Source: an uncultured Pseudomonadota bacterium
Lineage (GTDB): Bacteria; Pseudomonadota; Gammaproteobacteria; Steroidobacterales; Steroidobacteraceae
Direction: 5' to 3'
NCBI GenBank assembly: GCA_946479515.1
Contig: CAMLGF010000013.1
Span: 10,068-74,067, forward strand
DNA length: 64,000 nucleotides
The notes under the pieces were generated by a model. That model was not told the origin of the DNA. It was given only the letters and a program-made list of their open reading frames with translations, and made no database searches. Numbering within the stretch: position 1 is the first letter of the stretch; each line of letters opens with the position of its first letter. The position numbers and the translations under genes are program-made. This document shows, piece after piece, positions 1-11,995 of the stretch.

Positions 1-442
1 GGCCGCACAGCGGGCGCGCGCCGACGGTGTGCTCATCGGCTACGGCGACGGCGTGCCCGCCGGCGGTCCGTGGCGCTGGGTGCTGTCGGCGGCGGGCGTC
101 GACGAGTCCTGGACCGGCACTCTCGAGGAGGGAGTGAATGGCGCCGCGGATATTTTTGCGCGTTATGCGGCGGTGTTTGCGGCCACGCCCGATCTGTCGG
201 TGCTCGTGGAAATCGAGGGCATCCTCACGCTCAAGGAATACGCCACCGCCGCGGCCATTCTCGGCGACGCAGCCGGCGTGCGCAGCGTGTTGCTGGCCGA
301 GGCCGCCGGCACGCGCGCCACGTTCAACGTGGTGACGCGCGGCGGTACCGAAGCGCTGCTCTCGGCGCTGTCCGCGAATTCGCGCTTCGAGCGCGTCGAT
401 CCCAGGGCCGGAGGCGCGGTCGCTTTCCGGCTGCGGCAGTAA
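1..442 (+). CDS. DUF2066 domain-containing protein (3' part)
   Basis: The reading frame is open from base 2, so this is the C-terminal part of a gene that begins outside the window. About 146 residues are visible, with alternating hydrophobic and Ala/Gly-rich stretches, ending in FRLRQ. The sequence looks like the C-terminal half of DUF2066 proteins, an uncharacterised, probably envelope-associated family. In gammaproteobacteria such genes sit just ahead of a CDP-alcohol phosphatidyltransferase and hda, as here; only 14 bp separate it from the next start. The family call rests on resemblance and context; no catalytic motif is visible. Confidence 0.6.
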   Translation, partial: AAQRARADGVLIGYGDGVPAGGPWRWVLSAAGVDESWTGTLEEGVNGAADIFARYAAVFAATPDLSVLVEIEGILTLKEYATAAAILGDAAGVRSVLLAEAAGTRATFNVVTRGGTEALLSALSANSRFERVDPRAGGAVAFRLRQ

Positions 443-456
443 ACGCAGACCGTCGG

Positions 457-1002
457 ATGCTCCGGCACCTGCCCAATTTCATCTGCCTGGTGCGCATCGC
501 GCTCATCTGGCCGACCATCGATGCGCTGTATTCCGGCCACTACTGGACGGCGCTGGCGCTGGTGTTCGTGTGCGCGGTCTCCGACGGCCTCGACGGCTGG
601 CTGGCCAAGCGCTTCAACTGGACCTCGCACCTCGGCAAGATCCTGGACCCGCTGGCCGACAAACTACTGCTGGTGGCATTGTTCCTCACGGCCACGTGGA
701 TGAACCTGCTGCCCTGGTGGCTCACGGCCGTGGCGGTCGGCCGCGACGTGATGATCGGCTTCGGCGCGGTCATCTATCGATTCTGGTTCGGGCCGCTGCA
801 CGGCCGACCGACGCTCACCAGCAAGATCAACACCGGCATGCAGCTCGCGGTGGCGCTGGCCGCTATTCTCGGCGCCGCGACCGGCATGCCCACCGAGGAG
901 ATGGTGACCGCGCTGGCCATCGTCACGCTGATCACCACCATCATCTCCGGTGCCGGCTACCTGGGCGCGTTCACGCGGCGCGCGCTGACGAGCCCGGGCT
1001 GA
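457..1002 (+). CDS. CDP-alcohol phosphatidyltransferase (PgsA-like)
   Basis: This 181-residue inner-membrane enzyme should move a phosphatidyl group from CDP-diacylglycerol to an alcohol, probably glycerol-3-phosphate in anionic phospholipid synthesis. The family motif runs from D43 to D68 (DGLDG, then G60, D64, D68); the usual Arg after Ala is Lys (AK at 50-51). Four to five hydrophobic segments follow. The ATG at 457 gives the normal N-terminus MLRHLPNFIC. The open frame upstream overlaps the DUF2066 gene and is not used. hda starts 2 bp after the stop, so the two are probably co-transcribed. The exact acceptor cannot be told from sequence; a second family member, pssA, lies at 5 kb. Confidence 0.85.
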   Translation: MLRHLPNFICLVRIALIWPTIDALYSGHYWTALALVFVCAVSDGLDGWLAKRFNWTSHLGKILDPLADKLLLVALFLTATWMNLLPWWLTAVAVGRDVMIGFGAVIYRFWFGPLHGRPTLTSKINTGMQLAVALAAILGAATGMPTEEMVTALAIVTLITTIISGAGYLGAFTRRALTSPG

Positions 1003-1004
1003 AC

Positions 1005-1709
1005 ATGCGGCAGCTGGCGCTGGGCGTGCAGCTCAAGGAGCGCGCCACGTTCGCGAGCTTTCTCACCGCGAGGAACGTCGAGCTGGTGGCGCACCTGCGG
1101 CAGGTGGCCGCCGGCACTCCTGGCGGCGTGCCGGCGGGCGCCACGTGGCTCGCGGGCCCGCACACGGCGGGCAAGTCGCATCTGCTGCAGGCGGTGTGCG
1201 CCGCCACGCCGGCAGGAAGACGCGCCGCCTATCTGCCCCTGGAATCGCTGCTGCCCTTCGGGCCCGCCGCCATCGAAGGCGCGGACGCGCTGGACGTGGC
1301 CTGCCTCGACGACGTGCAGTGCATTGCCGGGCTCGATGACTGGGAGCGCCAGCTGTTCGTCCTCTGGCAGCGCGCCCTCGAGCGTGGCACCGCGCTGGTG
1401 TTCGCGGGGCGCGAGAACCCGTCGCAGGTGAACTTCGGTCTGGCGGATCTGAAATCGCGGCTGGCGTCGTCTTCGGTGTTCGCCGTGCGCGAGCTGAACG
1501 ACGAGGAGCAGCTCGAGGCACTGGAATTGCGCGCGCGCCTGCGCGGCTTCGAACTGCCCGCGGAGACCGCGCGTTATCTGCAGCGGCGCTTCCCGCGCGA
1601 CATGCGCTCGCTGTGCGAGGTGCTGGACACGCTGGACGACGCCGCGTTCACGGCACAGCGACGCCTCACGGTTCCCTTCATCCGCGAAGTGATCGAGGGA
1701 AAACGCTGA
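1005..1709 (+). CDS. hda: DnaA regulatory inactivator Hda
   Basis: Hda is a DnaA-like AAA+ protein that, with the DNA-loaded sliding clamp, stimulates ATP hydrolysis by DnaA and so limits re-initiation of replication. The N-terminus MRQLALGVQL holds the clamp-binding motif (QLxLGV, residues 3-8). A variant Walker A, GPHTAGKS, lies at 51-58, and LDDVQ marks the Walker B region. The C-terminus has the usual helical lid. The length of 234 residues matches the family, which lacks DnaA's DNA-binding domain. The start at 1005 puts the clamp motif at the very N-terminus. It follows the PgsA-like gene by 2 bp. Confidence 0.93.
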   Translation: MRQLALGVQLKERATFASFLTARNVELVAHLRQVAAGTPGGVPAGATWLAGPHTAGKSHLLQAVCAATPAGRRAAYLPLESLLPFGPAAIEGADALDVACLDDVQCIAGLDDWERQLFVLWQRALERGTALVFAGRENPSQVNFGLADLKSRLASSSVFAVRELNDEEQLEALELRARLRGFELPAETARYLQRRFPRDMRSLCEVLDTLDDAAFTAQRRLTVPFIREVIEGKR

Positions 1710-1732
1710 AGGGGTGTGGCCGTGCCGCGGCG

Positions 1733-2639
<907 letters not shown>

Positions 2640-3269
2640 CGCTCGCCGGTGCGGCCGAGATCGTCGGCGCCGTTCCAGCGCGTCCACTGGTTGATGACCT
2701 TGTCCGAATACCAGCGCTTGCCGATCGACCCGTTGTAGCGCGCCAGCGCGCGCGCGATGTTGTGGTTCTCGCGCTTGAGATAGAAGCGCAGGATGGCGCA
2801 GCCCATGCGGATGTTCTCCGGCGACTTGATGAGCTGGTGGCGGCGCATGCCGAGATTCTCGGGCCAGAACGGCATGACCTGCATGAGCCCGACGGCGCCG
2901 GCGTAGGACACCGCGTAGCGGTTGAAGCTGCTCTCGATGTCGATGATGGCCATCACCAGCCCGGGCGGAATGCGGATCTCGCCGCCGCGGTTGGCCTCGC
3001 AGAACACGTTCTTGAGGATCAACATGCGCTCGTCGCGGTCCGGCACGCGCTTGCGCAGCCGTGGCTCCATCATCTTGTACCAGACGGCCGAGTCGTAGCG
3101 GTCCTCGAAACATTCGGCCTGATCGATGGCGTGCTGCACGGAGGCCCGCAACTCCGGTTCGCGCTGCGCGTCCGCGGCCGGCGCCGCCGCGGCGCCGATG
3201 GGCCAGGCGCCGGCGAAGCAGACCAACAGCAGGGGCAGCAGGATGCGCACCGTATCCCGCCGCCGGTAG

Positions 3270-5006
3270 CTAGGCCGCGCCGCCCGCGGAGCCGCCTGGG
3301 CTCGCGTGCTGCAGCCTGTCGAGGACGAAAGCCAGCGCGTCGGCCGCGGGGAATTCCTCCGCCGCCGCGGCGCGCCGATGCCGGTACTCGAGCTTGCCCG
3401 CTTCGAGGCCGCGCTCACCCACGACCACGCGGTGCGGAATACCGATGAGCTCGGAGTCCGCGAACTTGACGCCGGGGCGCTCGTCGCGGTCGTCGAGCAG
3501 CACGTCGACGCCCGCGGCCAGGAGTTCTTCGTACAGTCGTTCTGCTGTTTCTCGGACACGTTGCGACTTGGCGGCATTGAGCGGCACGACCACCACCCGG
3601 AACGGCGCGATGGCGTCCGGCCAGATGATGCCGCGCGCATCATGGTTCTGTTCGATGGCAGCGGCTACGACACGCGTCACACCGATTCCGTAACAGCCCA
3701 TGTACAGCGTGGCCGCCTTGCCGGATTCATCGAGCACGGTCGCGCCCATGGCCTCGCTGTATTTCCGGCCGAGCTGGAACACGTGGCCCACTTCGATGCC
3801 GCGCGCGATGGCGAGCGTGCCCTTGCCCGTGGGGCTGGGGTCGCCGGGCACCACCTTGCGCAGGTCCGCGGCCGGCGGTTCCGGCAGGTCGCGGCCCCAG
3901 TTCACCCCTGTCAGATGCGCATCCTTGCGGTTGGCGCCCACGACGAAATCGCCCAGGGCCAGCACCGAGTGATCGGCGTAAATCTTTCCCTTGAAGCCCA
4001 CCGGCCCGATGAACCCGGGTTCGGCACCCGCAGCCTGGATGGCCTCGTTCGAGGCCATGCGGATCGGCCTGGCCACGCCGGGCAGTTTCGCGGCCTTGAC
4101 CTCGTTGAGCTCATGATCGCCGCGCACCAGGAAGGCGACCAGGCCGTCCTCGCCTTCGTACACCAGCGTCTTCACCAACCGTGACGCGGGTAGTTCGAGC
4201 AACGCGGCCACGTCGGCAATGGACCTGGCGCCCGGGGTGGCGATTTCCTGAAGTGCCGCGCCGGGCGCGGGCCGCGGCGTGGCCGGGGGCAGGGCCACTG
4301 CCATCTCGATATTGGCGGCATAGCTGTCGCCGTCCGAGAAGGCGATGGCGTCCTCGCCCGAATCGGCGAGCACGTGGAATTCTTCCGAGGCGCTGCCGCC
4401 GATGGCGCCGGTGTCGGCGACCACCGAACGGAACCTGAGCCCCAGACGCGAGAAGATGGCCGTGTACGCGCGATGCATGGCGTCGTAGCTCTTCGCCATG
4501 CCCTCCGGCGTCACGTCGAAGGAATACGCGTCCTTCATGAGGAATTCGCGCGCGCGCATCACGCCGAAGCGCGGCCGGCGCTCGTCGCGGAACTTCATCT
4601 GGATCTGGTAGAAATTCACCGGCACCTGCCGGTAGCTCTTGAGCTCGTTGCGCGCGATATCGGTGATCACTTCCTCGTGCGTCGGCCCAAGGCAGAAGTC
4701 CCGCTCGTGGCGGTCCTTGAGACGCAGCAGTTCCGGGCCGAACTGGTCCCATCTGCCGGATTCCACCCACAGCTCGGCGGGAATCACGCCCGGCATCAGT
4801 ACCTCGAGCGCGCCGGCACGATTCATCTCCTCGCGCACGATGTTCTCGACCTTGCGCAGCGCACGCAGGCCGAGCGGCATCCAGGTGTACATGCCCGACG
4901 AGAGCTTGCGGATCATGCCCGACCGCAGCATGAGCTGGTGGCTCACGACTTCGGCATCGTTGGGAGTTTCTTTGGTCGTGTTGACCGGGTATTGGGACCA
5001 GCGCAT
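3270..5006 (-). CDS. proS: Prolyl-tRNA synthetase
   Basis: This cytosolic class II aminoacyl-tRNA synthetase charges tRNA-Pro. At 578 residues it matches the long bacterial type with an INS (YbaK-like) editing domain, seen near residues 225-390 between the catalytic motifs. The start [26 protein letters not shown] and motif-3 text [14 protein letters not shown] are characteristic. The C-terminal anticodon-binding domain follows ([12 protein letters not shown]...). The ATG at 5006 is chosen because the upstream open frame runs across divergent pssA. TACACT lies about 11 nt upstream of the ATG, implying a very short leader. Confidence 0.96.
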   Translation of the reverse strand: MRWSQYPVNTTKETPNDAEVVSHQLMLRSGMIRKLSSGMYTWMPLGLRALRKVENIVREEMNRAGALEVLMPGVIPAELWVESGRWDQFGPELLRLKDRHERDFCLGPTHEEVITDIARNELKSYRQVPVNFYQIQMKFRDERRPRFGVMRAREFLMKDAYSFDVTPEGMAKSYDAMHRAYTAIFSRLGLRFRSVVADTGAIGGSASEEFHVLADSGEDAIAFSDGDSYAANIEMAVALPPATPRPAPGAALQEIATPGARSIADVAALLELPASRLVKTLVYEGEDGLVAFLVRGDHELNEVKAAKLPGVARPIRMASNEAIQAAGAEPGFIGPVGFKGKIYADHSVLALGDFVVGANRKDAHLTGVNWGRDLPEPPAADLRKVVPGDPSPTGKGTLAIARGIEVGHVFQLGRKYSEAMGATVLDESGKAATLYMGCYGIGVTRVVAAAIEQNHDARGIIWPDAIAPFRVVVVPLNAAKSQRVRETAERLYEELLAAGVDVLLDDRDERPGVKFADSELIGIPHRVVVGERGLEAGKLEYRHRRAAAAEEFPAADALAFVLDRLQHASPGGSAGGAA

Positions 5007-5041
5007 AAGGGCGCGAGAGTGTATCAGGTGAGGGATTCGCC

Positions 5042-5047
5042 TATGAT
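5042..5047 (+). promoter_or_regulatory. Possible -10 box of pssA
   Basis: TATGAT lies exactly 7 nt before an in-frame GTG at 5055. Transcription from this box would begin at or next to that GTG, giving a leaderless message. The two overlapping ATGs at 5043 and 5046 would then lie inside the promoter. No good -35 hexamer is seen 16-18 bp upstream. Confidence 0.3.
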
Positions 5048-5843
5048 GCCGGCCGTGACGCCAGACACTCCCACGCCCCTGGAAAAGCAGGGTAATGCTC
5101 CCAGCAGGGGCATCTACCTCCTGCCGAATCTGCTCACCACCGGTTGCCTGTTTTCGGGCTTCTATTCCATCGTCGCGGCCATCGATCGCAATTTCGCGCT
5201 GGCCGGTCTGGCGGTGTTCATCGCCATGCTGTTCGACGGCCTGGACGGCCGCGTCGCGCGCTGGACCCGTACCGAGAGCCCGTTCGGCAAGGAGTACGAC
5301 AGCCTCGCCGACATGGTGGCCTTCGGCATTGCCCCCGCCGTGCTGGTCTACCAGTGGGGCGTGGTGCGCATTGGCGAGTACGGCCAGGAGTGGCGGCAGT
5401 TCGGCTGGGTCATCGCGTTCTTCTATGCGGCCTGCGCGGCGCTGCGGCTGGCACGGTTCAACACTCACGCGGCCAGCGGCGACAAGCGTTACTTCCAGGG
5501 GCTGCCCAGCCCCTCGTCGGCCGCCACGGTCGCGGCCTTCGTGTGGTTCTTCGCCAAGTGGCGTGAGCCCGGCCTGCCGGGGCTGATCCTCGCGTTCGCC
5601 GTGACCGGCTACGCCGCCGCGCTCATGGTGTCGTCGTTCAGCTATCTCAGCCTCAAGCAGGTCGACGTCAACGCGCGCGTGAAGTACTCGTACCTCATCT
5701 TCGTGATCGGCCCGATGCTGTTCCTAATCAGCGTGGATCCGCCGACCATGCTGTTCGCGATGTTCGTCTCGTACGCCACCTATGGGCCCGTGCAGTGGCT
5801 GGTGCGCAAACTGCGCCGGCCGCGCACGGCGAGCACTACCTGA
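5043..5843 (+). CDS. pssA: CDP-diacylglycerol-serine O-phosphatidyltransferase
   Basis: This inner-membrane enzyme makes phosphatidylserine, the precursor of phosphatidylethanolamine. The 266-residue protein has the CDP-alcohol phosphatidyltransferase motif from D65 to D90 ([11 protein letters not shown], then YDSLAD) and about eight hydrophobic segments. [20 protein letters not shown] before the first segment is typical of the membrane-bound PssA subclass. Starts are possible at ATG 5043, ATG 5046 or GTG 5055; no Shine-Dalgarno sequence separates them and the GTG may be the real start (see the -10 box). It diverges from proS. Confidence 0.92.
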   Translation: MMPAVTPDTPTPLEKQGNAPSRGIYLLPNLLTTGCLFSGFYSIVAAIDRNFALAGLAVFIAMLFDGLDGRVARWTRTESPFGKEYDSLADMVAFGIAPAVLVYQWGVVRIGEYGQEWRQFGWVIAFFYAACAALRLARFNTHAASGDKRYFQGLPSPSSAATVAAFVWFFAKWREPGLPGLILAFAVTGYAAALMVSSFSYLSLKQVDVNARVKYSYLIFVIGPMLFLISVDPPTMLFAMFVSYATYGPVQWLVRKLRRPRTASTT

Positions 5844-5851
5844 TCGCGGAC

Positions 5852-6604
5852 ATGAGCTCGCTGCGCAACGCCTACCTCGACGTCCTCGGCATCGACCGCT
5901 GGGTGCCGAGAGATGCGGTGGAAGAGCGTCTCGATGCGGCCGAGGTGGCGCCGTCCGCCGACGTGACCGGCGCGCCGCCAACGGCACCGCGCGTCGCGGC
6001 AGGTCCCCGCTACGAGCGCGGGCCCATGGCCACCGATTGGGCGGGCCTGCGCGCGCAGGTGGCCGGCTGCGCGGCCTGCGACCTGCTTTGCAAGACCCGC
6101 ACGCAAACCGTGTTCGGCGTGGGCAACACGCAGGCGCAATGGCTGGTGGTCGGCGAGGCGCCTGGCGCCGAGGAAGACCGCCAGGGCGAACCATTCGTGG
6201 GCCGAGCGGGACAGCTGCTCAACGCCATGCTGCTGGCCATCGGCCTGCCGCGCGAGAACGTGTTCATCGCCAACGTGCTCAAGTGCCGGCCGCCCGGCAA
6301 CCGCGACCCCCGGCCCGAGGAAGTGTCCAACTGCCTGCCGTTCCTGTCGCGGCAGATCGCGCTGCTCGAGCCCAAGATCATGCTGGCCGTGGGACGCATC
6401 GCCGCGCAGAACCTGCTGGCCACCGACGCGCCGCTGGCCCGGCTGCGCGGCAAGCTGCATCGCTTTGGCGAGGCGGGCACGCCGCTGGTCGTCACCTACC
6501 ACCCGGCCTATCTACTGCGCACGCCCGCGGACAAGCGCAAGGCCTGGGAAGACCTCAAATTCGCGCGCGACAGCTACGCCCAGCTGGTCGGAGGCCATGG
6601 CTGA
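5852..6604 (+). CDS. Uracil-DNA glycosylase, family 4 (iron-sulfur)
   Basis: The enzyme removes uracil arising in DNA by cytosine deamination. The 250-residue protein has a variable N-terminus of about 60 residues, then a family-4 UDG domain. [20 protein letters not shown] at 101-120 is the water-activating and uracil-binding motif, and H217 lies in the HPAYLL motif. Cys73, Cys76, Cys145 and Cys161 (CxxC plus Cx15C) fit the 4Fe-4S ligands. ATG 5852, 8 bp after the pssA stop, is chosen; an upstream in-frame start overlaps pssA. rimI overlaps its stop codon, and this UDG-rimI pairing is common in related bacteria. Confidence 0.9.
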   Translation: MSSLRNAYLDVLGIDRWVPRDAVEERLDAAEVAPSADVTGAPPTAPRVAAGPRYERGPMATDWAGLRAQVAGCAACDLLCKTRTQTVFGVGNTQAQWLVVGEAPGAEEDRQGEPFVGRAGQLLNAMLLAIGLPRENVFIANVLKCRPPGNRDPRPEEVSNCLPFLSRQIALLEPKIMLAVGRIAAQNLLATDAPLARLRGKLHRFGEAGTPLVVTYHPAYLLRTPADKRKAWEDLKFARDSYAQLVGGHG

Positions 6605-7095
6605 TGGCGGCCGCGCCGGAAAACGTGCGCGACGTGCCCGAGGTGCACATCCGGCCGATGATGGAGATCGACCTGCCCGAGGTCGCCGCCATCGAGCAGA
6701 AGAGCTACGCGTTTCCCTGGAGCGAGAACATCTTCCGTGACTGCCTGCGCGTGGGCTATACCTGCCGGGCGCTGGATCTTTCCGGGCAGATCATCGGCTA
6801 TGGGGTCATGAGCCTGGGGGCGGGCGAGGCGCACGTGCTCAACGTCTGCGTGCGCGACGAGTACCGCAATCTGGGTTTCGGCCGCCGGCTGCTGGAGCAC
6901 CTGCTGGAGCGCGCCGCAGCCGCCGGCGTCAACGAGGCGTTTCTCGAAGTGCGGCCCAGCAACCTGTCGGCCATCCGGCTCTATCAACGGCTCGGATTCG
7001 AACAAATCGGCATCCGTCGCGGGTACTATCAGGCCCCCGACGGCCGCGAGGACGCCATCGTCCTGAAGCTCGAGCTGCGCGCCGCGGCACCCTGA
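6604..7095 (+). CDS. rimI: Ribosomal protein alanine N-acetyltransferase RimI-like
   Basis: This 163-residue GNAT acetyltransferase probably acetylates the N-terminal Ala of ribosomal protein S18. The start IRPMMEIDLPEVAAIEQKSYAFPWSENIF and EAHVLNVCVRDEYRNLGFGRRLLEHLL show the GNAT fold with the acetyl-CoA loop (R-x-x-G-x-G/A type). LEVRPSNLSAIRLYQRLGFEQIGIRRGYY closes the domain. The ATG overlaps the stop of the UDG gene (TGATG), indicating translational coupling. GNAT substrate is inferred from family and position only. Confidence 0.87.
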   Translation: MAAAPENVRDVPEVHIRPMMEIDLPEVAAIEQKSYAFPWSENIFRDCLRVGYTCRALDLSGQIIGYGVMSLGAGEAHVLNVCVRDEYRNLGFGRRLLEHLLERAAAAGVNEAFLEVRPSNLSAIRLYQRLGFEQIGIRRGYYQAPDGREDAIVLKLELRAAAP

Positions 7096-7108
7096 CACAG
7101 AGATCTGA

Positions 7109-8684
<1,576 letters not shown>

Positions 8685-8710
<26 letters not shown>

Positions 8711-8796
8711 AAAACGGGGACGCGCCTCGACTATCTTTCGCACTGCGGCCACCGCGGCACGTCTTTCGCTGCCGGGGCACAACGAGGAATGTCTCC
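8685..8796. repeat. REP-like inverted repeat between prfC and the MFS gene
   Basis: The arm at 8689-8704 (GGGGACATTCCTCGTT) is repeated inverted at 8781-8796 with 15 of 16 bases matching. Inside, CGTTT-CCTAGA-AAACG (8701-8716) forms a small hairpin and GGGGAC recurs. The wording resembles short palindromic repeats mobilised by REP-associated tyrosine transposases (Y1 family); no transposase is in the window. The left arm encodes the end of prfC and the right arm carries the GAGGA Shine-Dalgarno of the next gene. Family assignment is inference; no second copy was noticed in this window. Confidence 0.5.
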
Positions 8797-10056
8797 ATGT
8801 TCGCCTACCTGAAGAACAAGCCGGTGCTCTCCTGGGCCTTCTACGACTGGGCGAATTCCGCGTTCGCCACCACTGTCATGGCGGGCTTCTTCCCGGTGTT
8901 CTTTCAGAAATTCTGGAGCACCGACGTCACCGCCACCGAGACCACCATACGCCTGGGATACGGCAGCACCATTGCCGGCGCGGTGATCGCCATCCTCGCG
9001 CCCATACTCGGCGCCATCGCCGACCGCGGCGGCACGCGCAAGAAGTTCATGTTCGCCTGGACTGCGCTCGGCGTGCTCGCCACCGGCGCGCTGTACTTCA
9101 CCGCCAAGGGTGAATGGTTGGGCGCGCTCACCCTGTTCGTGCTCGCCACCATCGGCTTCAACGGCGGCATCGTCTTCAATGACGCGCTGCTGCTCGACGT
9201 CGCCCCCGAAGGCGATCTCGATCGCGTCTCCGCCTTCGGCTATTCCCTGGGATACCTGGGCGGAGGCCTGCTCTTTCTCGTCAACATGCTCATGGTGCAG
9301 AGTCCCGGGCTGTTCGGGCTCGCGGACGCCGGCCAGGCGGTGCAGGTTTCCTTCCTGACGGTGGCGGCCTGGTGGCTGGTCTTCACCATTCCGGTGATGC
9401 GCGGCGTGCGCGAGCCCCGGCGCAGCGGGGGGCTGGGTTTCTCCGAGGCGATTCGCGTCGGATTCAGGGAATTGGGCAACACGCTCTCACACGTGCGCCA
9501 GTACCGCACGCTGGTGTTGTTCCTGATCGCCTACTGGTTCTACATCGACGGCGTGAACACCATCATCAAGATGGCGGTGAACTACGGTACGGCGCTGGGC
9601 CTCGACACCGGTGCGCTGCTCAAGGCGCTGCTCATCACCCAGCTGGTGGGCTTTCCCGCGGCGTTGCTGTTCGGCTGGCTGGGCGACCGCATCGGTCCGA
9701 AACGCGGCATTTTGATCGGGCTCGCGGTGTACGCGGCCATCACCGTGTATGCCTATTTCCTGGACTCCGAGCGCGAGTTCTACGCGCTGGCCATTTCGGT
9801 CGGCCTGGTGCAGGGCGGTGTCCAGAGCCTGTCGCGTTCTCTGTTCGGGCGATTGGTGCCAGAGGGCAAGAACGCGGAGTTCTTCGGTTTCTTCAACATG
9901 ATGGGCAAGTTCGCCACCGTGCTCGGGCCCCTGCTCATCGCGGTGGTCGCGGGCCTCACGCACAACGAGCGGGCGTCGATCATCTCGCTGGTGCTGCTGT
10001 TCGTCATCGGCGGCGCATTGCTGTTGCGCGTGAAGCTCACACCGAAAGCCGCCTGA
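8797..10056 (+). CDS. MFS transporter, UMF1 (Atg22-like) family
   Basis: The 419-residue protein has about 12 hydrophobic segments. The N-terminus, NKPVLSWAFYDWANSAFATTVMAGFFPVFF, is diagnostic of the UMF1/Atg22-like major facilitator group, and the cytoplasmic loops contain DRGGTRKK and GDRIGPKR. Eukaryotic Atg22 exports amino acids from the vacuole; bacterial members have no established substrate. The Shine-Dalgarno GAGGA at 8784-8788 lies within a REP-like repeat arm, 8 nt before the ATG. Its 3' end overlaps convergent tgpA by 20 bp. Substrate unknown. Confidence 0.85.
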   Translation: MFAYLKNKPVLSWAFYDWANSAFATTVMAGFFPVFFQKFWSTDVTATETTIRLGYGSTIAGAVIAILAPILGAIADRGGTRKKFMFAWTALGVLATGALYFTAKGEWLGALTLFVLATIGFNGGIVFNDALLLDVAPEGDLDRVSAFGYSLGYLGGGLLFLVNMLMVQSPGLFGLADAGQAVQVSFLTVAAWWLVFTIPVMRGVREPRRSGGLGFSEAIRVGFRELGNTLSHVRQYRTLVLFLIAYWFYIDGVNTIIKMAVNYGTALGLDTGALLKALLITQLVGFPAALLFGWLGDRIGPKRGILIGLAVYAAITVYAYFLDSEREFYALAISVGLVQGGVQSLSRSLFGRLVPEGKNAEFFGFFNMMGKFATVLGPLLIAVVAGLTHNERASIISLVLLFVIGGALLLRVKLTPKAA

Positions 10057-11995
10057 CTTCGCGCTCCAGCTCGGCGATTTCCTCGTTGGCGGCCCGCGGC
10101 CCGAACCTGAGCCGCATGTAACGGCTCGCCACGGCGTTGACCTCGTCCGCCAGATGCGGATGCTCGGCGGCCACCCGCCGCGCGAAATCCAGGGGCCCTT
10201 CGGCCGGCGCGCGCGGCGCCGACACTTTCTCGAACTTGCGCAGGGCCCGCAGCCACGCGCGCGCGATGCGGTCGGGCCTCTCGCGCGCGAGGCTACGCCG
10301 CAGCGTCAACGCCACCCACAACAGCCAGAGCAGCAATCCCGCTGCGAATGCCCAGCCGAGATGTTGCCAACCGGGTGATTCGATACCGAGCGCGCTCAGC
10401 AGATCCAACTGGCTGTGCAGGTCGAACTCCAGCACTTGCTCGCGCCACCAGGTGTTGGCGCCGTCCCAGTATTGCCCGAGGCGTGACAGCCAGGGGTTCT
10501 GGCGCAGGGAAATGGCCACGGGCGTGCTGGCCTCACCCATCACGTCGTACAGGCCGCGCGTCAACCGCTCGGGCTCGACCACCGCCGTCGGGTCCACGCG
10601 AGTCCAGCCGCGGCCGTCGAGCCAGATCTCCGTCCAGGCGTGCGCATCCGACTGGCGCACGATCAGATACCCGCCCACCGGGTTCCATTCGCCGCCCAGG
10701 TAGCCGGTGACCACACGCGCGGGCACACCCACGGCACGCATCAGCGTGGCGTAGGCCGAGGCGAAGTGCCCGCAGAAGCCGCGCTTGGTGTCGAACAGCA
10801 CGCTATCTACCGAGTCGAGCCCGGTGGGCCGCGGCTCGAACGTGTACTCGAGTCCGTTGTCGCGGAACCAGTCGAGCACCGCGCTGGCGTACGCGGCATC
10901 GTCGGCGTATCGCCGGCGCAGCTCATGGGCGAGGGCCAGCGCGCGGGGATTGCGGCCCTCCGGCAGCTGTGTCTCATAGCGCCTGCCGAGCGTCGCCAGC
11001 GGCCCGCGCGCCACCGTTTCTACGTGCGAGCTCGCCTCGTACACCAGCGTGTCGGTGACTGGCTCCGCGCGGTAGAGCTGCCGGTCGTGCGACAAGAAGA
11101 CGTCGTGTCGCGGACTGCGATCCACGGTGTCGAGCGCGAACACCCAATGGCGCTGCGTCGGCTCGAGCGTCACGCGGTAGCGGACGGCGGTGCCGAGCAT
11201 CTCGCGCGGCGTGTCGACGTAGCCGCGGCGCAGCCGCCGCCAGGTGAAGCCATCGAACTCGTTCAGCACCGGGCCGCGCCAGTAGCGTTGCTCGGGTGGC
11301 GGCAGCGCGCCGGCGAAGCGCACCCGGAATACCGGTTCGTAGTCGCCCACGAGCTGGTCTATGGCTCCCGGTGACATCTCGTCCGAGAGCCCGGTGGTCG
11401 CGCCGCCGCCGCCCGGCAATGCCCAGAAATGCCCGCCGAACCGCGGGAAGAAGAGGAAGCAGGCCACGGCCAGCGGCATGGCCATGGCCAGCGCGCGCGC
11501 CGACAGCCGCAGCACGGCCCGCAGCGGCAGCGCGGCGGTTCCGGGATGGGCCACGAGCATCATGGCTGCACAGGCAGCCCAGGCCGTGAGTAGATAGAAC
11601 GGCAGGTGCGGCAACGACTGGTCGGCGAGCGCTGCGGCCAGCAACAGGAACAGCGCCACGCCGATGATGATGGCCTCGTCGCGGCGACTGCGAGCCTCCA
11701 GTACCTTGAGCGCCCCCATGACCACCAGCAAAGCCGTGCCCGCCGCCAGGCCGTTCAAGGTACGGAAGCTGACCAGCACCGCGAGCACCATCAGCGCGGT
11801 GACCGCGCTGAAGACCAGGCGGCGGCCCCGCCGCGGCGGCGACTGGCGCACGCGGCCCGTGGCCACCAGCAGGCGCCAGGCGGCGCAGCCGAGTGCGATG
11901 AGCACCGACCACAGCGGCGCCTGCGCGGCGACCAGCATGACGCTCGCCACGAAGACCAGGCTGGTCGCGATCGGTGCGCGCGCGTTGGAAATCAT
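10037..11995 (-). CDS. tgpA: Membrane transglutaminase-like protein TgpA (DUF3488)
   Basis: The 652-residue protein has five to six N-terminal membrane segments (DUF3488), a periplasmic transglutaminase-like domain, one more membrane segment near residue 555 and a C-terminal DUF4129-like tail. The papain-like triad is visible: Cys in RGFCGHFASAYATLMRA, His in SDAHAWTEIW and Asp in GWTRVDPTA. Pseudomonas TgpA is essential and linked to the cell envelope; the reaction is not settled. The ATG at 11995 overlaps the DUF58 stop by 4 bp (ATGA). It completes a moxR-DUF58-tgpA operon and overlaps the convergent MFS gene by 20 bp at its 3' end. Confidence 0.9.
   Translation of the reverse strand: MISNARAPIATSLVFVASVMLVAAQAPLWSVLIALGCAAWRLLVATGRVRQSPPRRGRRLVFSAVTALMVLAVLVSFRTLNGLAAGTALLVVMGALKVLEARSRRDEAIIIGVALFLLLAAALADQSLPHLPFYLLTAWAACAAMMLVAHPGTAALPLRAVLRLSARALAMAMPLAVACFLFFPRFGGHFWALPGGGGATTGLSDEMSPGAIDQLVGDYEPVFRVRFAGALPPPEQRYWRGPVLNEFDGFTWRRLRRGYVDTPREMLGTAVRYRVTLEPTQRHWVFALDTVDRSPRHDVFLSHDRQLYRAEPVTDTLVYEASSHVETVARGPLATLGRRYETQLPEGRNPRALALAHELRRRYADDAAYASAVLDWFRDNGLEYTFEPRPTGLDSVDSVLFDTKRGFCGHFASAYATLMRAVGVPARVVTGYLGGEWNPVGGYLIVRQSDAHAWTEIWLDGRGWTRVDPTAVVEPERLTRGLYDVMGEASTPVAISLRQNPWLSRLGQYWDGANTWWREQVLEFDLHSQLDLLSALGIESPGWQHLGWAFAAGLLLWLLWVALTLRRSLARERPDRIARAWLRALRKFEKVSAPRAPAEGPLDFARRVAAEHPHLADEVNAVASRYMRLRFGPRAANEEIAELEREVRRLSV

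Noticed and set aside
70..456. Long N-terminal extension of the PgsA-like open frame
   Set aside because: The extra residues are Arg/Gly-rich shadow sequence of the DUF2066 gene; the family N-terminus begins at 457.
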